The notes: generated from the sequence alone by a model not told the origin. DNA of 64,000 bases from Dehalococcoidia bacterium (GCA_022827945.1 JAJEIT010000094.1:1-64000); one strand, 5' to 3'; numbered from the stretch's first letter, positions 43,391 to 51,839 are shown. Numbers and translations: made by a program.

Positions 43391-44872
43391 CTAGCCCCCC
43401 ACCCGCTCCGGCGCCTGCTGCGCCGCGGCCAGCTCCGCCTGGTCGATGGCCCGCTCCAGCGCCAGCATCTTGTTCACGCTCTCCTGGTACTCCGTCGGCG
43501 GCTCCGAGTCGTACACGATGCCCCCGCCCGCCTGCAGGTAGGCGTTCCCGTCCTTCACCACCATCGTGCGGATGGCGATGCACGTGTCGAGGCTTCCCGC
43601 GAAGCTCGCGTACCCCACAGCCCCTGCGTAGATGCCCCGGCGCTCCCGTTCCAACTCCGCGATGATCTCCATCGCCCGCACCTTTGGCGCCCCCGAGACC
43701 GTTCCCGCCGGGAACACCGAGCGGAACGCGTCGTACGGCGTGCGGTCCTCGCGCAGCCGCCCCGAGACCCGCGAGACGATGTGCATCACGTGCGAGTACC
43801 GCTCGATCTCCATGAGCTGGTCCACCCGCACCGTCCCCGGTTCCGCCACCCGCCCCACGTCGTTTCGCCCCAGGTCGACTAGCATGATGTGTTCCGCCCG
43901 CTCCTTCTCGTCCGCGAGCAACTCCTCCGCGAGCGCGTCGTCCTCCTCGGGCGTCGCCCCGCGCGGACGCGTCCCCGCGATCGGGTGCGTCGTCACCACA
44001 CCGTCCTCCACCCGCACCAGCATCTCCGGCGAGGCGCCCACGATCTGAAAGTCGTCCAGGTCGAGATAGAACATGTACGGCGACGGGTTCACGGTTCGCA
44101 GCTGCCGGTAGATCGTGAACGGGTGGACGGACGTGGGCCGCTTGATCCGCTGCGAGGGCACCGCCTGGATAATCTCCCCATCGACCACGTCCTCGCGAAT
44201 GCGCTCGACCATCAGCTCGTACCCCTCGCGCCCCACGTTCGAGACCCCCTGGCCGCTCACCCGTGCGACCTCTTCCACTTCTTCCACCGGGAGCGCCAGC
44301 GGCTGGCTCAACCGACCCAGAATCCTGTCGATCTTCGCCGATGCCTCCTCGTAGGAAGCCTCGATGTCGCCGTCGAGCCGGCAGTGCGCAACCGCCCGGA
44401 TCGTGTGACGGACGTGGTCGAACACGACCATCGAATCGCACAGCAGGAACATCGCTTCGGGGATACCGACAGGGTCGGCCTCGTTCGCGGGAACGCGCGG
44501 CTCGAAGTGGCGGATAGCCTCGTAGCTCACGTAGCCAACCGCCCCGCCCGTCAGCCGCGGCAGACCGGGAAGCTCGACCGCCTTCAACCCCGCGAGCGCT
44601 TCCTCGAGCGGCTTCAGCGGGTCGCCCTCGTACGCCTCCCCCGGGCCCGTGCGGATGACCTGGTACGGGTTCGCCCCGATGAACGAGTAGCGCGCCAGCC
44701 GCTCGCCCCCCTCCACGGACTCCAGCAGGAACGAGTACCGCCCCTCGCGCACCTTCAGGTACGCCGAGACCGGCGTCTCCAGGTCGGCCGCCACCTCGCG
44801 GTAGACGGGCGCCAGGTTCCCCCCGCCCGCCGCTGCGAGTGCCTTCACCTCGTCGAGCGTCGGGTGCAGCAC
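43391..44872 (-). CDS. trpE: anthranilate synthase component I
   Basis: Chorismate to anthranilate with ammonia from TrpG. The 493-aa protein has the Trp feedback-site motif SFLLESVEGGERLARYSFIG, PSPYMFYLDLDDFQIVGASPE, HPIAGTRPRG, ADEKERAEHIMLVDLGRNDVG, VFPAGTVSGAPKVRAMEII and YLQAGGGIVYDSEPP. The LLES motif separates TrpE from PabB. It is preceded by trpS with only 2 bp between. Confidence 0.97.
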   Translation of the reverse strand: MLHPTLDEVKALAAAGGGNLAPVYREVAADLETPVSAYLKVREGRYSFLLESVEGGERLARYSFIGANPYQVIRTGPGEAYEGDPLKPLEEALAGLKAVELPGLPRLTGGAVGYVSYEAIRHFEPRVPANEADPVGIPEAMFLLCDSMVVFDHVRHTIRAVAHCRLDGDIEASYEEASAKIDRILGRLSQPLALPVEEVEEVARVSGQGVSNVGREGYELMVERIREDVVDGEIIQAVPSQRIKRPTSVHPFTIYRQLRTVNPSPYMFYLDLDDFQIVGASPEMLVRVEDGVVTTHPIAGTRPRGATPEEDDALAEELLADEKERAEHIMLVDLGRNDVGRVAEPGTVRVDQLMEIERYSHVMHIVSRVSGRLREDRTPYDAFRSVFPAGTVSGAPKVRAMEIIAELERERRGIYAGAVGYASFAGSLDTCIAIRTMVVKDGNAYLQAGGGIVYDSEPPTEYQESVNKMLALERAIDQAELAAAQQAPERVGG

Positions 44873-44874
44873 GT

Positions 44875-45891
44875 TCAGCCCCCTCGCGGCGGCCCGTTCA
44901 GGTAGTTGATCGCCATCGCGTCGCGCACCAGCGCCATCGTCTCCTGTGCCACAGTCCGCGCCCGCGCCGTCCCCGACTCCAGCGCCTCCCGGACCTCGTC
45001 CATGTGCGCCTCGTAGTACGCGCGCCGCTCGCGGAACGGGTCGAGCAGGTTGTTCACCGCGACCGTCAGCTTCTGCTTCACCTCGACGTCGCCCACCCGA
45101 CCCTCGACGTACCGCTCCTTCAGGTCGTTCACCTCGTCCGTGTCCGGGTTGAACGCGTCGTGGTACATGAACACGGGGTTCCCCTCGACGTGCCCCGGGT
45201 CGGTCGCCCGCAGCCGCGTCGGGTCGGTGAACATGCTTCGCACCTTCTTCGCGACCGTGTCCGCGTCGTCTTTGAGCTCGATCGTGTTGCCCAGCGACTT
45301 GCTCATCTTCGACTGCCCGTCGAGCCCCACCAGCCGCGGGACGCGTCCCACCAGCCCCTCGGGCTCGGGGAACACCTCGCGGAACTGCCGGTTGAAGCGC
45401 CGCGCCAGCTCCCGCGTCATCTCGATGTGCGGCAGCTGGTCCTCGCCGACCGGCACCAGGTGCGCCCGCGGCATCAGGATGTTCGCGACCTGCATCACCG
45501 GGTAGGTGAAGAACGCCACCGGCACCGACTTCTTGCCGAAGTCGTCCATCTCCGCTTTCAGCGTCGGGTTCCGCTGCAGCATTCCCAGCGGCAGGTACCA
45601 GCTTAGCCAGGCCGTCAGCTCCGCGTGTTCCGGCACGAGGCTCTCGATGACGAAGCAGCTCTCCTCCGGGTCGAGCCCCACGGCGAGCCAGTCCAGCGCC
45701 ACCTCCCAGACCGACTCGCGCACGCGCTCGAAGTCGTCCGCGTAATCCGAGACCTGGTAGTCCGCAATCAGGAAGTGGCAGTCGTACTCCCGCTGCAGGC
45801 GGATCCAGTTCTCGAGCGCCCCGGCGTAGTGGCCCAGGTGCAGCGACCCGGTCGGCCGGATGCCGGTCAGGATGCGCTTTCGCTCGCTCAT
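44875..45891 (-). CDS. trpS: tryptophanyl-tRNA synthetase
   Basis: Charges tRNA-Trp. The 338-aa class Ic synthetase has HIGH-type GIRPTGSLHLGHYAGAL, VPVGEDQLPHIEMTRELARR and KMSKS-type GQSKMSKSLGNTIELKD. The start is ATG 45891 with GGGGGAGG seven bases upstream. Sitting behind the Trp T-box, it is induced by the uncharged tRNA it consumes. Confidence 0.97.
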   Translation of the reverse strand: MSERKRILTGIRPTGSLHLGHYAGALENWIRLQREYDCHFLIADYQVSDYADDFERVRESVWEVALDWLAVGLDPEESCFVIESLVPEHAELTAWLSWYLPLGMLQRNPTLKAEMDDFGKKSVPVAFFTYPVMQVANILMPRAHLVPVGEDQLPHIEMTRELARRFNRQFREVFPEPEGLVGRVPRLVGLDGQSKMSKSLGNTIELKDDADTVAKKVRSMFTDPTRLRATDPGHVEGNPVFMYHDAFNPDTDEVNDLKERYVEGRVGDVEVKQKLTVAVNNLLDPFRERRAYYEAHMDEVREALESGTARARTVAQETMALVRDAMAINYLNGPPRGG

Positions 45892-45916
45892 CAGGATCCT
45901 CCCCCGGCGGTCGGCA

Positions 45917-46588
45917 CTAGGCCGCCGCTCCGTAGCAGCCGTCCAGGAACCCCAGCAGCCGCTCGCCCGCACGCTCGGCTGCCGCGACCACGGCGTCGCC
46001 GTCCTCGCACAGCTCCTCGATCGCGGCTAGCTCGGCGCCCGAGTGGGCCACGTCCGAGACCAGGTGAACCGAGAAGAACTCGAACTGCTCGGGAAGCAGG
46101 TCGTAGTGCTCCATCAGTCCCTTGATCTTCTCCCACGCGATCGCCGGCACCTGCGATTCGTAGGCGAACAGCGTTGCCAGCGCCTCCGCCACCGGGGCCT
46201 CCCGTGCCACGTCCGCGAAGTGCTCGATCAGCGCCGTTGTCTCCGGGTGCGGCGTCGACCCCTCGACCTCCTTGTCCGGGACGCCCAGCGCCGCTGCGAA
46301 CTCCAGCCACAGGGCCGGGTGGTTCCGCTCGCCGTGCTCCTCGTCCCAGAGGTTGTTCAGCAGCAGCTGCCGGATCGCCGGCGACTCCGTGCGCGCGTGG
46401 ATCGCGCTCAGGAAGCGCGGAAACGCCCGCTCGAAGTGGTAGTACTGTCGCGCGTAGTCCTGCAGCCGCTCGACCTCGAGCGTGCCCGCGCTCCACGCCT
46501 GGTAGAACGGGTGCTGCAGCAGCGACCGCTCCGCGATCGCCTCTCGCATGCGCGGCTCCAGCGCCGTCCCTGATTCCGTCATCGTCAT
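45917..46588 (-). CDS. CADD/PqqC-like heme-oxygenase-fold oxidase (putative self-sacrificing p-aminobenzoate synthase)
   Basis: 223 aa of the CADD/PqqC helical family. The dimetal ligands of Chlamydia CADD can be aligned by spacing: Glu83 and His90 (WDEEHGERNH), Glu144 (FAYESQVP) and His175/Asp179/His182 (HLVSDVAH). So can the residues reported there as needed for p-aminobenzoate formation from the protein's own side chains: Tyr29 (HPFYQAW), Tyr143 next to Glu144, and Lys154 (AWEKIKG). CADD makes pABA for folate in Chlamydia. A TenA- or PqqC-like role is less likely given this match. ATG 46588 follows GGGAGG. It is first gene of the Trp T-box operon. Confidence 0.82.
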   Translation of the reverse strand: MTMTESGTALEPRMREAIAERSLLQHPFYQAWSAGTLEVERLQDYARQYYHFERAFPRFLSAIHARTESPAIRQLLLNNLWDEEHGERNHPALWLEFAAALGVPDKEVEGSTPHPETTALIEHFADVAREAPVAEALATLFAYESQVPAIAWEKIKGLMEHYDLLPEQFEFFSVHLVSDVAHSGAELAAIEELCEDGDAVVAAAERAGERLLGFLDGCYGAAA

Positions 46589-46698
46589 TGCCGACCTCCC
46601 TGGTCCCTTGTTCGCACGTTCTTGCTCGCTTCCTGGAGCCGCCACTCCGCCCCTCGCGGCGCTGTCGGTACCGCTCGGTACGGTGAGGGCCGGCCCAG

Positions 46699-46726
46699 AA
46701 AAAAACCCCCGGTCCTAAAGGACGGG
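46699..46726 (-). terminator. T-box intrinsic terminator
   Basis: Minus strand CCCGTCC-TTTA-GGACCGGG stem followed by TTTTTTT. The 5' arm overlaps the antiterminator region of the T-box leader, as expected for transcriptional attenuation. Confidence 0.9.
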
Positions 46727-46987
46727 AGTTCCCGCGGTGCCACCTTCGTTCCCCGGCCGTGGTGGCCGGAGCGCTCAGCGGGCGTGCCTCCGTTTCCGGA
46801 CGGAGCGCCCGGGGCCGCTAACGGGGCCCATCCCGCCCCCGCCTACCCACCGTTGCCGGCTTCAGCGAGGGAGCTCCCGGGTCCATTTGCCGCTCTCGTA
46901 CCTGCCGGGCTCTCACTGTCCCCGGTTCGCTGCAAGGCCGCCTGAGCGGGTACTCCTCCCGATCGACGCTTCTTCGATTCAGTTGTC
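46699..46987 (-). ncRNA. tryptophan T-box leader (riboswitch)
   Basis: The minus-strand leader of about 290 nt before the CADD-trp operon has all the core parts. There is a Stem I with AGCGAACCGGGGACAGTGAG, then AGCCCGG (distal loop region), and a specifier-loop-like CAAATGGACC whose TGG (46883-46885) is the Trp codon. The T-box sequence AAGGTGGCACCGCGGG is at 46731-46746, immediately before the terminator. Uncharged tRNA-Trp should pair with UGG and with the UGGN bulge, forming the antiterminator and switching on trpS and trp synthesis. The specifier is assigned by position, not by a computed fold. Confidence 0.93.
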
Positions 46988-46992
46988 GTTCG

Positions 46993-47021
46993 AGCCTAGG
47001 TGCGCCGGCCCGACCGGTCAA
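46993..47021 (-). promoter_or_regulatory. promoter of the trp T-box operon
   Basis: Minus strand TTGACC (47016-47021), 17-bp spacer, TAGGCT (46993-46998). Transcription would begin near 46986, directly before the T-box Stem I. Confidence 0.8.
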
Positions 47022-47034
47022 TACGCGGAACGCC

Positions 47035-47880
47035 CTAATCCCCCGGCAGGAACTGGTTGAGCGCCGACAGCGCGTCTGCCTCCGTGAGCAGCGGCGGATG
47101 CGCCGCTCCCGTGACCTCGACCACCCGCGCGTCCGGATGCTCGCGACCCATCTTCGCGGCCGTCTCCTTGCTCAGGATGTCGCTGTGCTCGCCGCGCAGC
47201 ACGAGGATCGGGCACTTGATCGAGCGGTACTGCCGCCAGAGCTCGTCCTGCTCGGGCACGCCCATCCCCACGTGGCGGGCCGCCGGGTCCATCTTCCAGA
47301 CGTACAGCCCGTTATCGCTCAGCCGCACGTTCCAGCGCGCGTAGTCCTCGACCCGCTGGCTCGAGAGCCTCGCCGCTGCGGGGAAGTTCTCCTTGTAGTA
47401 GTTCACGACCGCCTTCAGATCGGGGAAGGCCGTGGGCGTCGAGTCGGTCCGGTCGCTGATGCGGTTGACGCCGCCGCCATCCACGTCCGGACCGATGTCG
47501 TTCATCACGAGCGCGGTCACGCGCTCCGGGTGGTGCGCCGCGTAGGCCATCGCGACCCCGCCGCCCATCGCCGTCCCCACAAGCGCGAAGCGCTGTATCC
47601 CCAGCGCCTCCCGCACGGCCTCGACGTCGGAGACGTAGACGCTCTGCGTGTACTCGTCGTGCGGTCCCCAGGCCGATTCGCCCCGGCCCCGGAAGTCCAG
47701 CGCGAACACCTGGAAGCGTTCCGCAAGCTCCGCGGCGGCGCGGTCGAACATCCGCGCCTGTCCCACCAGGTTGTGCAGCAGCACCACGCTGGGCGCCGAC
47801 GCTGAACCTCGCGCGATAAGGTGCTGCCGCAGCCCATTCGCTTCGACGAAAATGTCCCGGACCCCGAACGCACTCGTCAT
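47035..47880 (-). CDS. alpha/beta-hydrolase-fold protein with Ala at the nucleophile position
   Basis: 281-aa alpha/beta hydrolase of the MhpC/haloperoxidase-like group: VVLLHNLVGQARMFD, LDFRGRGESAWGP, FALVGTAMGGGVAMAYAAHH, CPILVLRGEHSDILS and EVTGAAHPPLL (acid and His present). The nucleophile elbow should read G-x-S-x-G, but here is G-T-A-M-G (codon GCG). With no serine, cysteine or aspartate there, hydrolysis by the usual mechanism is impossible. It may be a binding protein, use another chemistry, or carry a mutation or base error. It lies just upstream of the T-box promoter on the same strand. Confidence 0.85.
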   Translation of the reverse strand: MTSAFGVRDIFVEANGLRQHLIARGSASAPSVVLLHNLVGQARMFDRAAAELAERFQVFALDFRGRGESAWGPHDEYTQSVYVSDVEAVREALGIQRFALVGTAMGGGVAMAYAAHHPERVTALVMNDIGPDVDGGGVNRISDRTDSTPTAFPDLKAVVNYYKENFPAAARLSSQRVEDYARWNVRLSDNGLYVWKMDPAARHVGMGVPEQDELWRQYRSIKCPILVLRGEHSDILSKETAAKMGREHPDARVVEVTGAAHPPLLTEADALSALNQFLPGD

Positions 47881-47950
47881 GGCTCACCCCTACGACTATC
47901 GCTGCCTCGATTGTACGGAATCCCCGGCCGCCGGCATGTAAGCGCCCCGC

Positions 47951-48340
47951 TCAGAGCGGCTGCCGTCCTGCGTACCCCGTCTCGACCGGGTGCCAGTAGG
48001 CCAGCTCCGTCTCGCTCAGCTCGTAGCAGAGGAGCACGACGGCCCCGTCCCGCTCGTGGGGGAAGTCGATCAGCCCACGCTCCGGGTCCTTCATCTGGAT
48101 GCCCCAGCCGTCGAGCATCTCCATGCACTCCCGCAGCGTCTCCTCGTGGCGTTCCCTCGCCTCCTCGTCTCCTGGCGAGGGCAGCGCGATAGGGTGCCCG
48201 TCCGCCAGCGACGCCCGCCGCTGCGCCGCCTCCGCCGCCCGCGATCCACGCAGCTCCACGAACGCCTCGCGCAGCCGTTCCAGCACCGGCCGCACCTGCG
48301 GCAGCAGCGCCCGCGCCTCCTCCACGCTGAAGAGCCGCAC
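47951..48340 (-). CDS. DUF2203 family protein
   Basis: 129 aa matching the DUF2203 pattern: RLFSVEEARALLPQVRPVLE at the N-terminus, a helical middle and the C-terminal GLIDFPHERDGAVVLLCYEL, then SETELAYWHPVETGYAGRQP. The function is unknown; the family is common in Chloroflexota, Deinococcus and others. The GTG start is 1 bp after the glgC stop, so it is co-transcribed with glgC. Confidence 0.88.
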   Translation of the reverse strand: MRLFSVEEARALLPQVRPVLERLREAFVELRGSRAAEAAQRRASLADGHPIALPSPGDEEARERHEETLRECMEMLDGWGIQMKDPERGLIDFPHERDGAVVLLCYELSETELAYWHPVETGYAGRQPL

Positions 48341-48341
48341 G

Positions 48342-49628
48342 TCAGACGAAGAGGTGGAGCGGCATCTGCTCCGGCAGGACCGTCTCCCCCGACTCGACCG
48401 CGTCCAGCCCCGCCAGCTCCTCCTCCACCCCCGGACCGACGATGACGTTCCGCCCGATCGTCATCCCCTCCGGCACCACCGCCCGCTTCCCCACGATCGA
48501 GATGCCGCAGTTCACGATGTCCGGGCGCTCCCGGTTCACCACCGACTCGTCCCCTGCCCCTACCGTTGCTCCCGCCCCCACGACCACGTCCTTGTCGAGA
48601 ATCGCCCGGTCCACCACCGCCCCCGAACGAACGACGGCGTCGTGGCAGACGATCGAGTCCCGCACGGTCGCCCCCGCCTCCACCACCACCCCCGGCGAGA
48701 TCACCGAGCGCTCCACGGCCCCGTCGATCTGCGCTCCCGGGGAGATGAGCGCGTCGTTCGGCGACGCTTTCGCTCCGAACCGCGCCGGTGTCTGGGAAAC
48801 CCGTGACGTTCGCAGGGGCGCGTCCGCATTCGCCAGGTTCAGCGGTGGGTACCGCTCGATCAGGTCCATGTTCGCCTGCCAGTACGCCTCGATCGTCCCC
48901 ACGTCCCGCCAGTAGTCGAGGTACTGGTACCCGAATACGCGCTTGCTCCCGAAGATGCGCGGCACGATGTCCCGGCCGAAGTCGTGCGAGCTTGCCGCAA
49001 GGCTCGCGTCCTCCTGGAGCGCCTCGATCAGCACGTCCCGCTTGAAGCAGTAGATCCCCATCGACACCCACGTCGACTTCGGCTTCGGTGGCTTCTCCTG
49101 GAAGTCGACCATCCGCCCGCTCGCGTCCAGCTCCAGCACGCCGAAGCGGTGCGCTTCCTCGATCGGCACGGAGTACACCCCGATCGTCACGTCTGCCTGC
49201 TGCCGCCGGTGGTAAGCCACCATGTTCCGGTACGACATCAGGTAGACATGGTCCGCCGAGAGGATCAGCACCTCCTCCGCGCGCGACTGCGCGATCAGGT
49301 AGAGGTTCTGGTAGACCGCATCCGCCGTGCCCTGGTACCAGTCCATGTCCGCCCGTCCCAGGTACGGCTGCAGGATCTCGATGTGGCGGTCCGGCGTGTC
49401 GTAGCCCCACGCCCGACCCGATCCGATGTGGTTCACCAGCGACCGCGGCCGGTACTGCGTCAGCACTGCCAGCTGGTCGATGTCACTCGCCGCGCAGTTG
49501 CTCAGCGCGAAGTCCACGATCCGGTACTGCCCGCCGAACACCACCGCCGGCTTCGCCCGCTGCTCCGAGAGCACCGAGAGCCGGTCGCCCTGCCCGCCCG
49601 CCAGGATCAGCGCGAGCACGTCCTGCAT
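48342..49628 (-). CDS. glgC: glucose-1-phosphate adenylyltransferase
   Basis: Makes ADP-glucose for glycogen. The 428-aa protein has the N-terminal LALILAGGQGDRLSVLSEQRAK (nucleotide loop), YRIVDFALSN, QYRPRSLVNHI, WYQGTADAVYQN, DHVYLMSY, DFQEKP and a left-handed beta-helix C-terminus (SVISPGVVVEAGATVRDSIV). The start is taken at ATG 49628 rather than ATG 49637, because a TACAAT box overlaps the earlier codon and leaves the usual leaderless spacing. nadE is divergent. No other glycogen genes are in the window. Confidence 0.95.
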   Translation of the reverse strand: MQDVLALILAGGQGDRLSVLSEQRAKPAVVFGGQYRIVDFALSNCAASDIDQLAVLTQYRPRSLVNHIGSGRAWGYDTPDRHIEILQPYLGRADMDWYQGTADAVYQNLYLIAQSRAEEVLILSADHVYLMSYRNMVAYHRRQQADVTIGVYSVPIEEAHRFGVLELDASGRMVDFQEKPPKPKSTWVSMGIYCFKRDVLIEALQEDASLAASSHDFGRDIVPRIFGSKRVFGYQYLDYWRDVGTIEAYWQANMDLIERYPPLNLANADAPLRTSRVSQTPARFGAKASPNDALISPGAQIDGAVERSVISPGVVVEAGATVRDSIVCHDAVVRSGAVVDRAILDKDVVVGAGATVGAGDESVVNRERPDIVNCGISIVGKRAVVPEGMTIGRNVIVGPGVEEELAGLDAVESGETVLPEQMPLHLFV

Positions 49629-49635
49629 GGCCCGC

Positions 49636-49641
49636 ATTGTA
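49636..49641 (-). promoter_or_regulatory. -10 box of glgC, leaderless geometry
   Basis: TACAAT on the minus strand, seven bases before ATG 49628. It overlaps the alternative ATG at 49637. Confidence 0.6.
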
Positions 49642-49677
49642 GACGCCTCGAACGGCGGACCTTGTGCCCCGAACGGC

Positions 49678-49683
49678 TATGCT
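49678..49683 (+). promoter_or_regulatory. -10 box of nadE, leaderless geometry
   Basis: TATGCT, six bases before GTG 49690; no Shine-Dalgarno sequence. Confidence 0.6.
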
Positions 49684-49689
49684 GAAGCA

Positions 49690-51393
49690 GTGAGGTTCTG
49701 CCGAGTCGCCCTCGCCCAGCTCAACACCACCGTCGGCGACATCGATGGCAACTGCGCGCGCATCCGCGACGCCATCGCCGCCGCCCGCGAGGCCGACGCT
49801 GCCATCGTCGCCTTCCCCGAGCTCGCCGTGACGGGCTACCCCCCCGAGGACCTGCTCCTGCGCCCCTCCTTCTGCGAGGCCTCCCGCCGGGCCACCGCCG
49901 CCCTCGCCCCCGAGACCGACGGCATCGTCGCCGTCGTCGGCTTCGTCGACCCTGCTGATGACGCCCCCTTCAACGCCGCTGCTGTCTTCGTCGACGGCCG
50001 CTGGGCCGACACGTACCACAAGCGCCTCCTGCCGAACTACGGCGTCTTCGACGAGGAGCGCTACTTCGCGCCGGGGAGCACGACGCCCGTGTACCGCGCC
50101 GGTGACCTCACCTTCGGCGTCAGCATCTGCGAGGACATCTGGGAGGCGGACGGCCCCGTCTCCGGCATGGCCCTCGGCGGCGCCGAGCTCTGCGTCAACA
50201 TCAACGCCTCCCCCTACCACCGCGGGCGCGGCGCCGAGCGAGCGCGCATGCTCTCAACCCGCGCCGCCGACAACGGCATTGCCATCGCCTACGTCAACGC
50301 CGTCGGCGGGCAGGACGAGCTGGTGTTCGATGGGGATTCCATCGTCCTCGACGCCCGCGGCGAGGTGGTCGCTACCGCCCCCCAGTTCCGCGACGAGCTC
50401 ACCGTCGTCGATGTCGAGCTGGGCGAAGCCGTCCAGTCCCGGGAGGGCGGTGACCTGGGCGGTATTCGAGAGGTCGACTTGGCCTTCTCGCCGAACCTCA
50501 CAGCCCCCGCCGAGCCCGCCCGCCCCCACACCCCGCCCCTTCCCGACGAGGCCGAGGTCTGGGAGGCGCTCGTCCTCGGCACGCGCGACTACCTCCACAA
50601 GACAGGCTTCACCCGCGCCTACATCGGCCTCTCCGGCGGCATCGACTCCAGCGTCGTCGCCGCCGTAGCCGTCGACGCGCTCGGCCCCGAGAACGTGACC
50701 GGTGTCTCCATGCCCAGCCGCTTCTCCAGCGACCACTCCCGCAACGACGCCCGCGACCTCGCCGCGAACCTCGGCATCGAGTACCTCAGCATCCCCATCG
50801 AGCCCGCCCACGCCGCCATGCTCGAGATGCTCGCCGGCGCCTTCGACGGCTCCGAGCCCGGCCTCGCCGAGGAGAACCTCCAGTCGCGTCAGCGCGGGAA
50901 CATCCTCATGAGTCTGGCCAACAAGTTCGGCGCGCTCGTCCTCACCACCGGCAACAAGAGCGAGATGGCCACCGGCTACGCCACCCTCTACGGCGACATG
51001 GCCGGCGGCTTCGCCGTCCTCAAGGACGTGCCCAAGACGCTCACCTACGCCATCGCCCGCTGGCGCAACGAGGCCGCCGGACGCTCCCTCATCCCCCAGT
51101 CGGTGCTCGACAAGCCTCCCAGCGCCGAGCTCCGCCCCGATCAGCTCGACGCCGACTCCCTGCCCCCCTACGACGTGCTCGACCCCATCCTCGAGGCCTA
51201 CGTCGAAGGCGACCGGAGCGGCCCCGAGATCGTCGCCATGGGCTTCGACGAGGCCACCGTTCGCCACATCCTCGCCCTCGTCGACGGCAACGAGTACAAG
51301 CGCCGCCAGTCCCCACCCGGCGTCAAGATCACCCCCCGCGCCTTCGGCCGCGACCGCCGCCTTCCCATCGCCAACCGCTACCGCGACTGGTAG
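49690..51393 (+). CDS. nadE: glutamine-dependent NAD+ synthetase
   Basis: Amidates NaAD to NAD+. The 567-aa two-domain enzyme has an N-terminal nitrilase-type glutaminase with Glu (AFPELAVTGYPPEDLLLRPS), Lys (YHKRLLPNYGVFDE) and Cys (VSICEDIWE), and a C-terminal synthetase with the P-loop IGLSGGIDSSVVAAV, MPSRFSSDHSR and LTTGNKSEMATGYATLYGD. The start is GTG 49690 (RFCRVALAQLN); longer frames upstream overlap the divergent glgC promoter. Confidence 0.96.
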   Translation: MRFCRVALAQLNTTVGDIDGNCARIRDAIAAAREADAAIVAFPELAVTGYPPEDLLLRPSFCEASRRATAALAPETDGIVAVVGFVDPADDAPFNAAAVFVDGRWADTYHKRLLPNYGVFDEERYFAPGSTTPVYRAGDLTFGVSICEDIWEADGPVSGMALGGAELCVNINASPYHRGRGAERARMLSTRAADNGIAIAYVNAVGGQDELVFDGDSIVLDARGEVVATAPQFRDELTVVDVELGEAVQSREGGDLGGIREVDLAFSPNLTAPAEPARPHTPPLPDEAEVWEALVLGTRDYLHKTGFTRAYIGLSGGIDSSVVAAVAVDALGPENVTGVSMPSRFSSDHSRNDARDLAANLGIEYLSIPIEPAHAAMLEMLAGAFDGSEPGLAEENLQSRQRGNILMSLANKFGALVLTTGNKSEMATGYATLYGDMAGGFAVLKDVPKTLTYAIARWRNEAAGRSLIPQSVLDKPPSAELRPDQLDADSLPPYDVLDPILEAYVEGDRSGPEIVAMGFDEATVRHILALVDGNEYKRRQSPPGVKITPRAFGRDRRLPIANRYRDW

Positions 51394-51400
51394 CCCCGAC

Positions 51401-51811
51401 CTACGCCTCCAGACGCCCCGCCAGCTCCTCCCCCGACACCCCGAGGTCCTCCCAGAACGCCGGGTTCACCTCGCCCGACGCGATCATTCCCCGTGCAATG
51501 ACCAGCGCGTCGATCGTCGTGCCGCCCTCGGCGCGTAGCGCCCCCGCCGTCATGTTCAGCGCCTGACGCAGGTTCGGTGCCGGCATCACCCGGTCGGAGA
51601 GCGGTGAGCTTCCCTCACCGTGGACCGCCCGCAGCGCGTTCTCGAGTGCATGCGGCTCGGGCAGCCCCGGTCGCCCCTCCTCGCGCAGTACGCTCAGCGC
51701 CCCCGCCAGCAGGAACTCGACACTCTCGATGGCGACGTTCAGGTCCGCCGCCATCCGCTCGCCTTCCGCCAGCGCCAGCTCGCCGTCCGCCGAGAGCCGT
51801 ATCTCCGCCAT
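51401..51811 (-). CDS. hypothetical protein, weakly Clp-N-like
   Basis: 136-aa soluble protein, not recognised with confidence. Two related-looking halves, LALAEGERMAADLNVAIESV then EFLLAGALSVLREEG, and LRQALNMTAGALRAEGG then TIDALVIARGMIASGEVN, recall the double helical repeat of the Clp ATPase N-domain, which binds substrates or adaptors. That likeness is only by eye. It is convergent with nadE (7-bp gap) and follows recJ. Confidence 0.6.
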   Translation of the reverse strand: MAEIRLSADGELALAEGERMAADLNVAIESVEFLLAGALSVLREEGRPGLPEPHALENALRAVHGEGSSPLSDRVMPAPNLRQALNMTAGALRAEGGTTIDALVIARGMIASGEVNPAFWEDLGVSGEELAGRLEA

Positions 51812-51839
51812 GCCCCGAGTCTACCGCCTGCGCAGCGGC

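Noticed and set aside
42787-44441. Very long minus-strand frame joining an upstream domain to the Nudix-CMD protein
   Set aside because: The upstream part is the antisense-like shadow of trpE in a different frame; the fold begins at ATG 43388.
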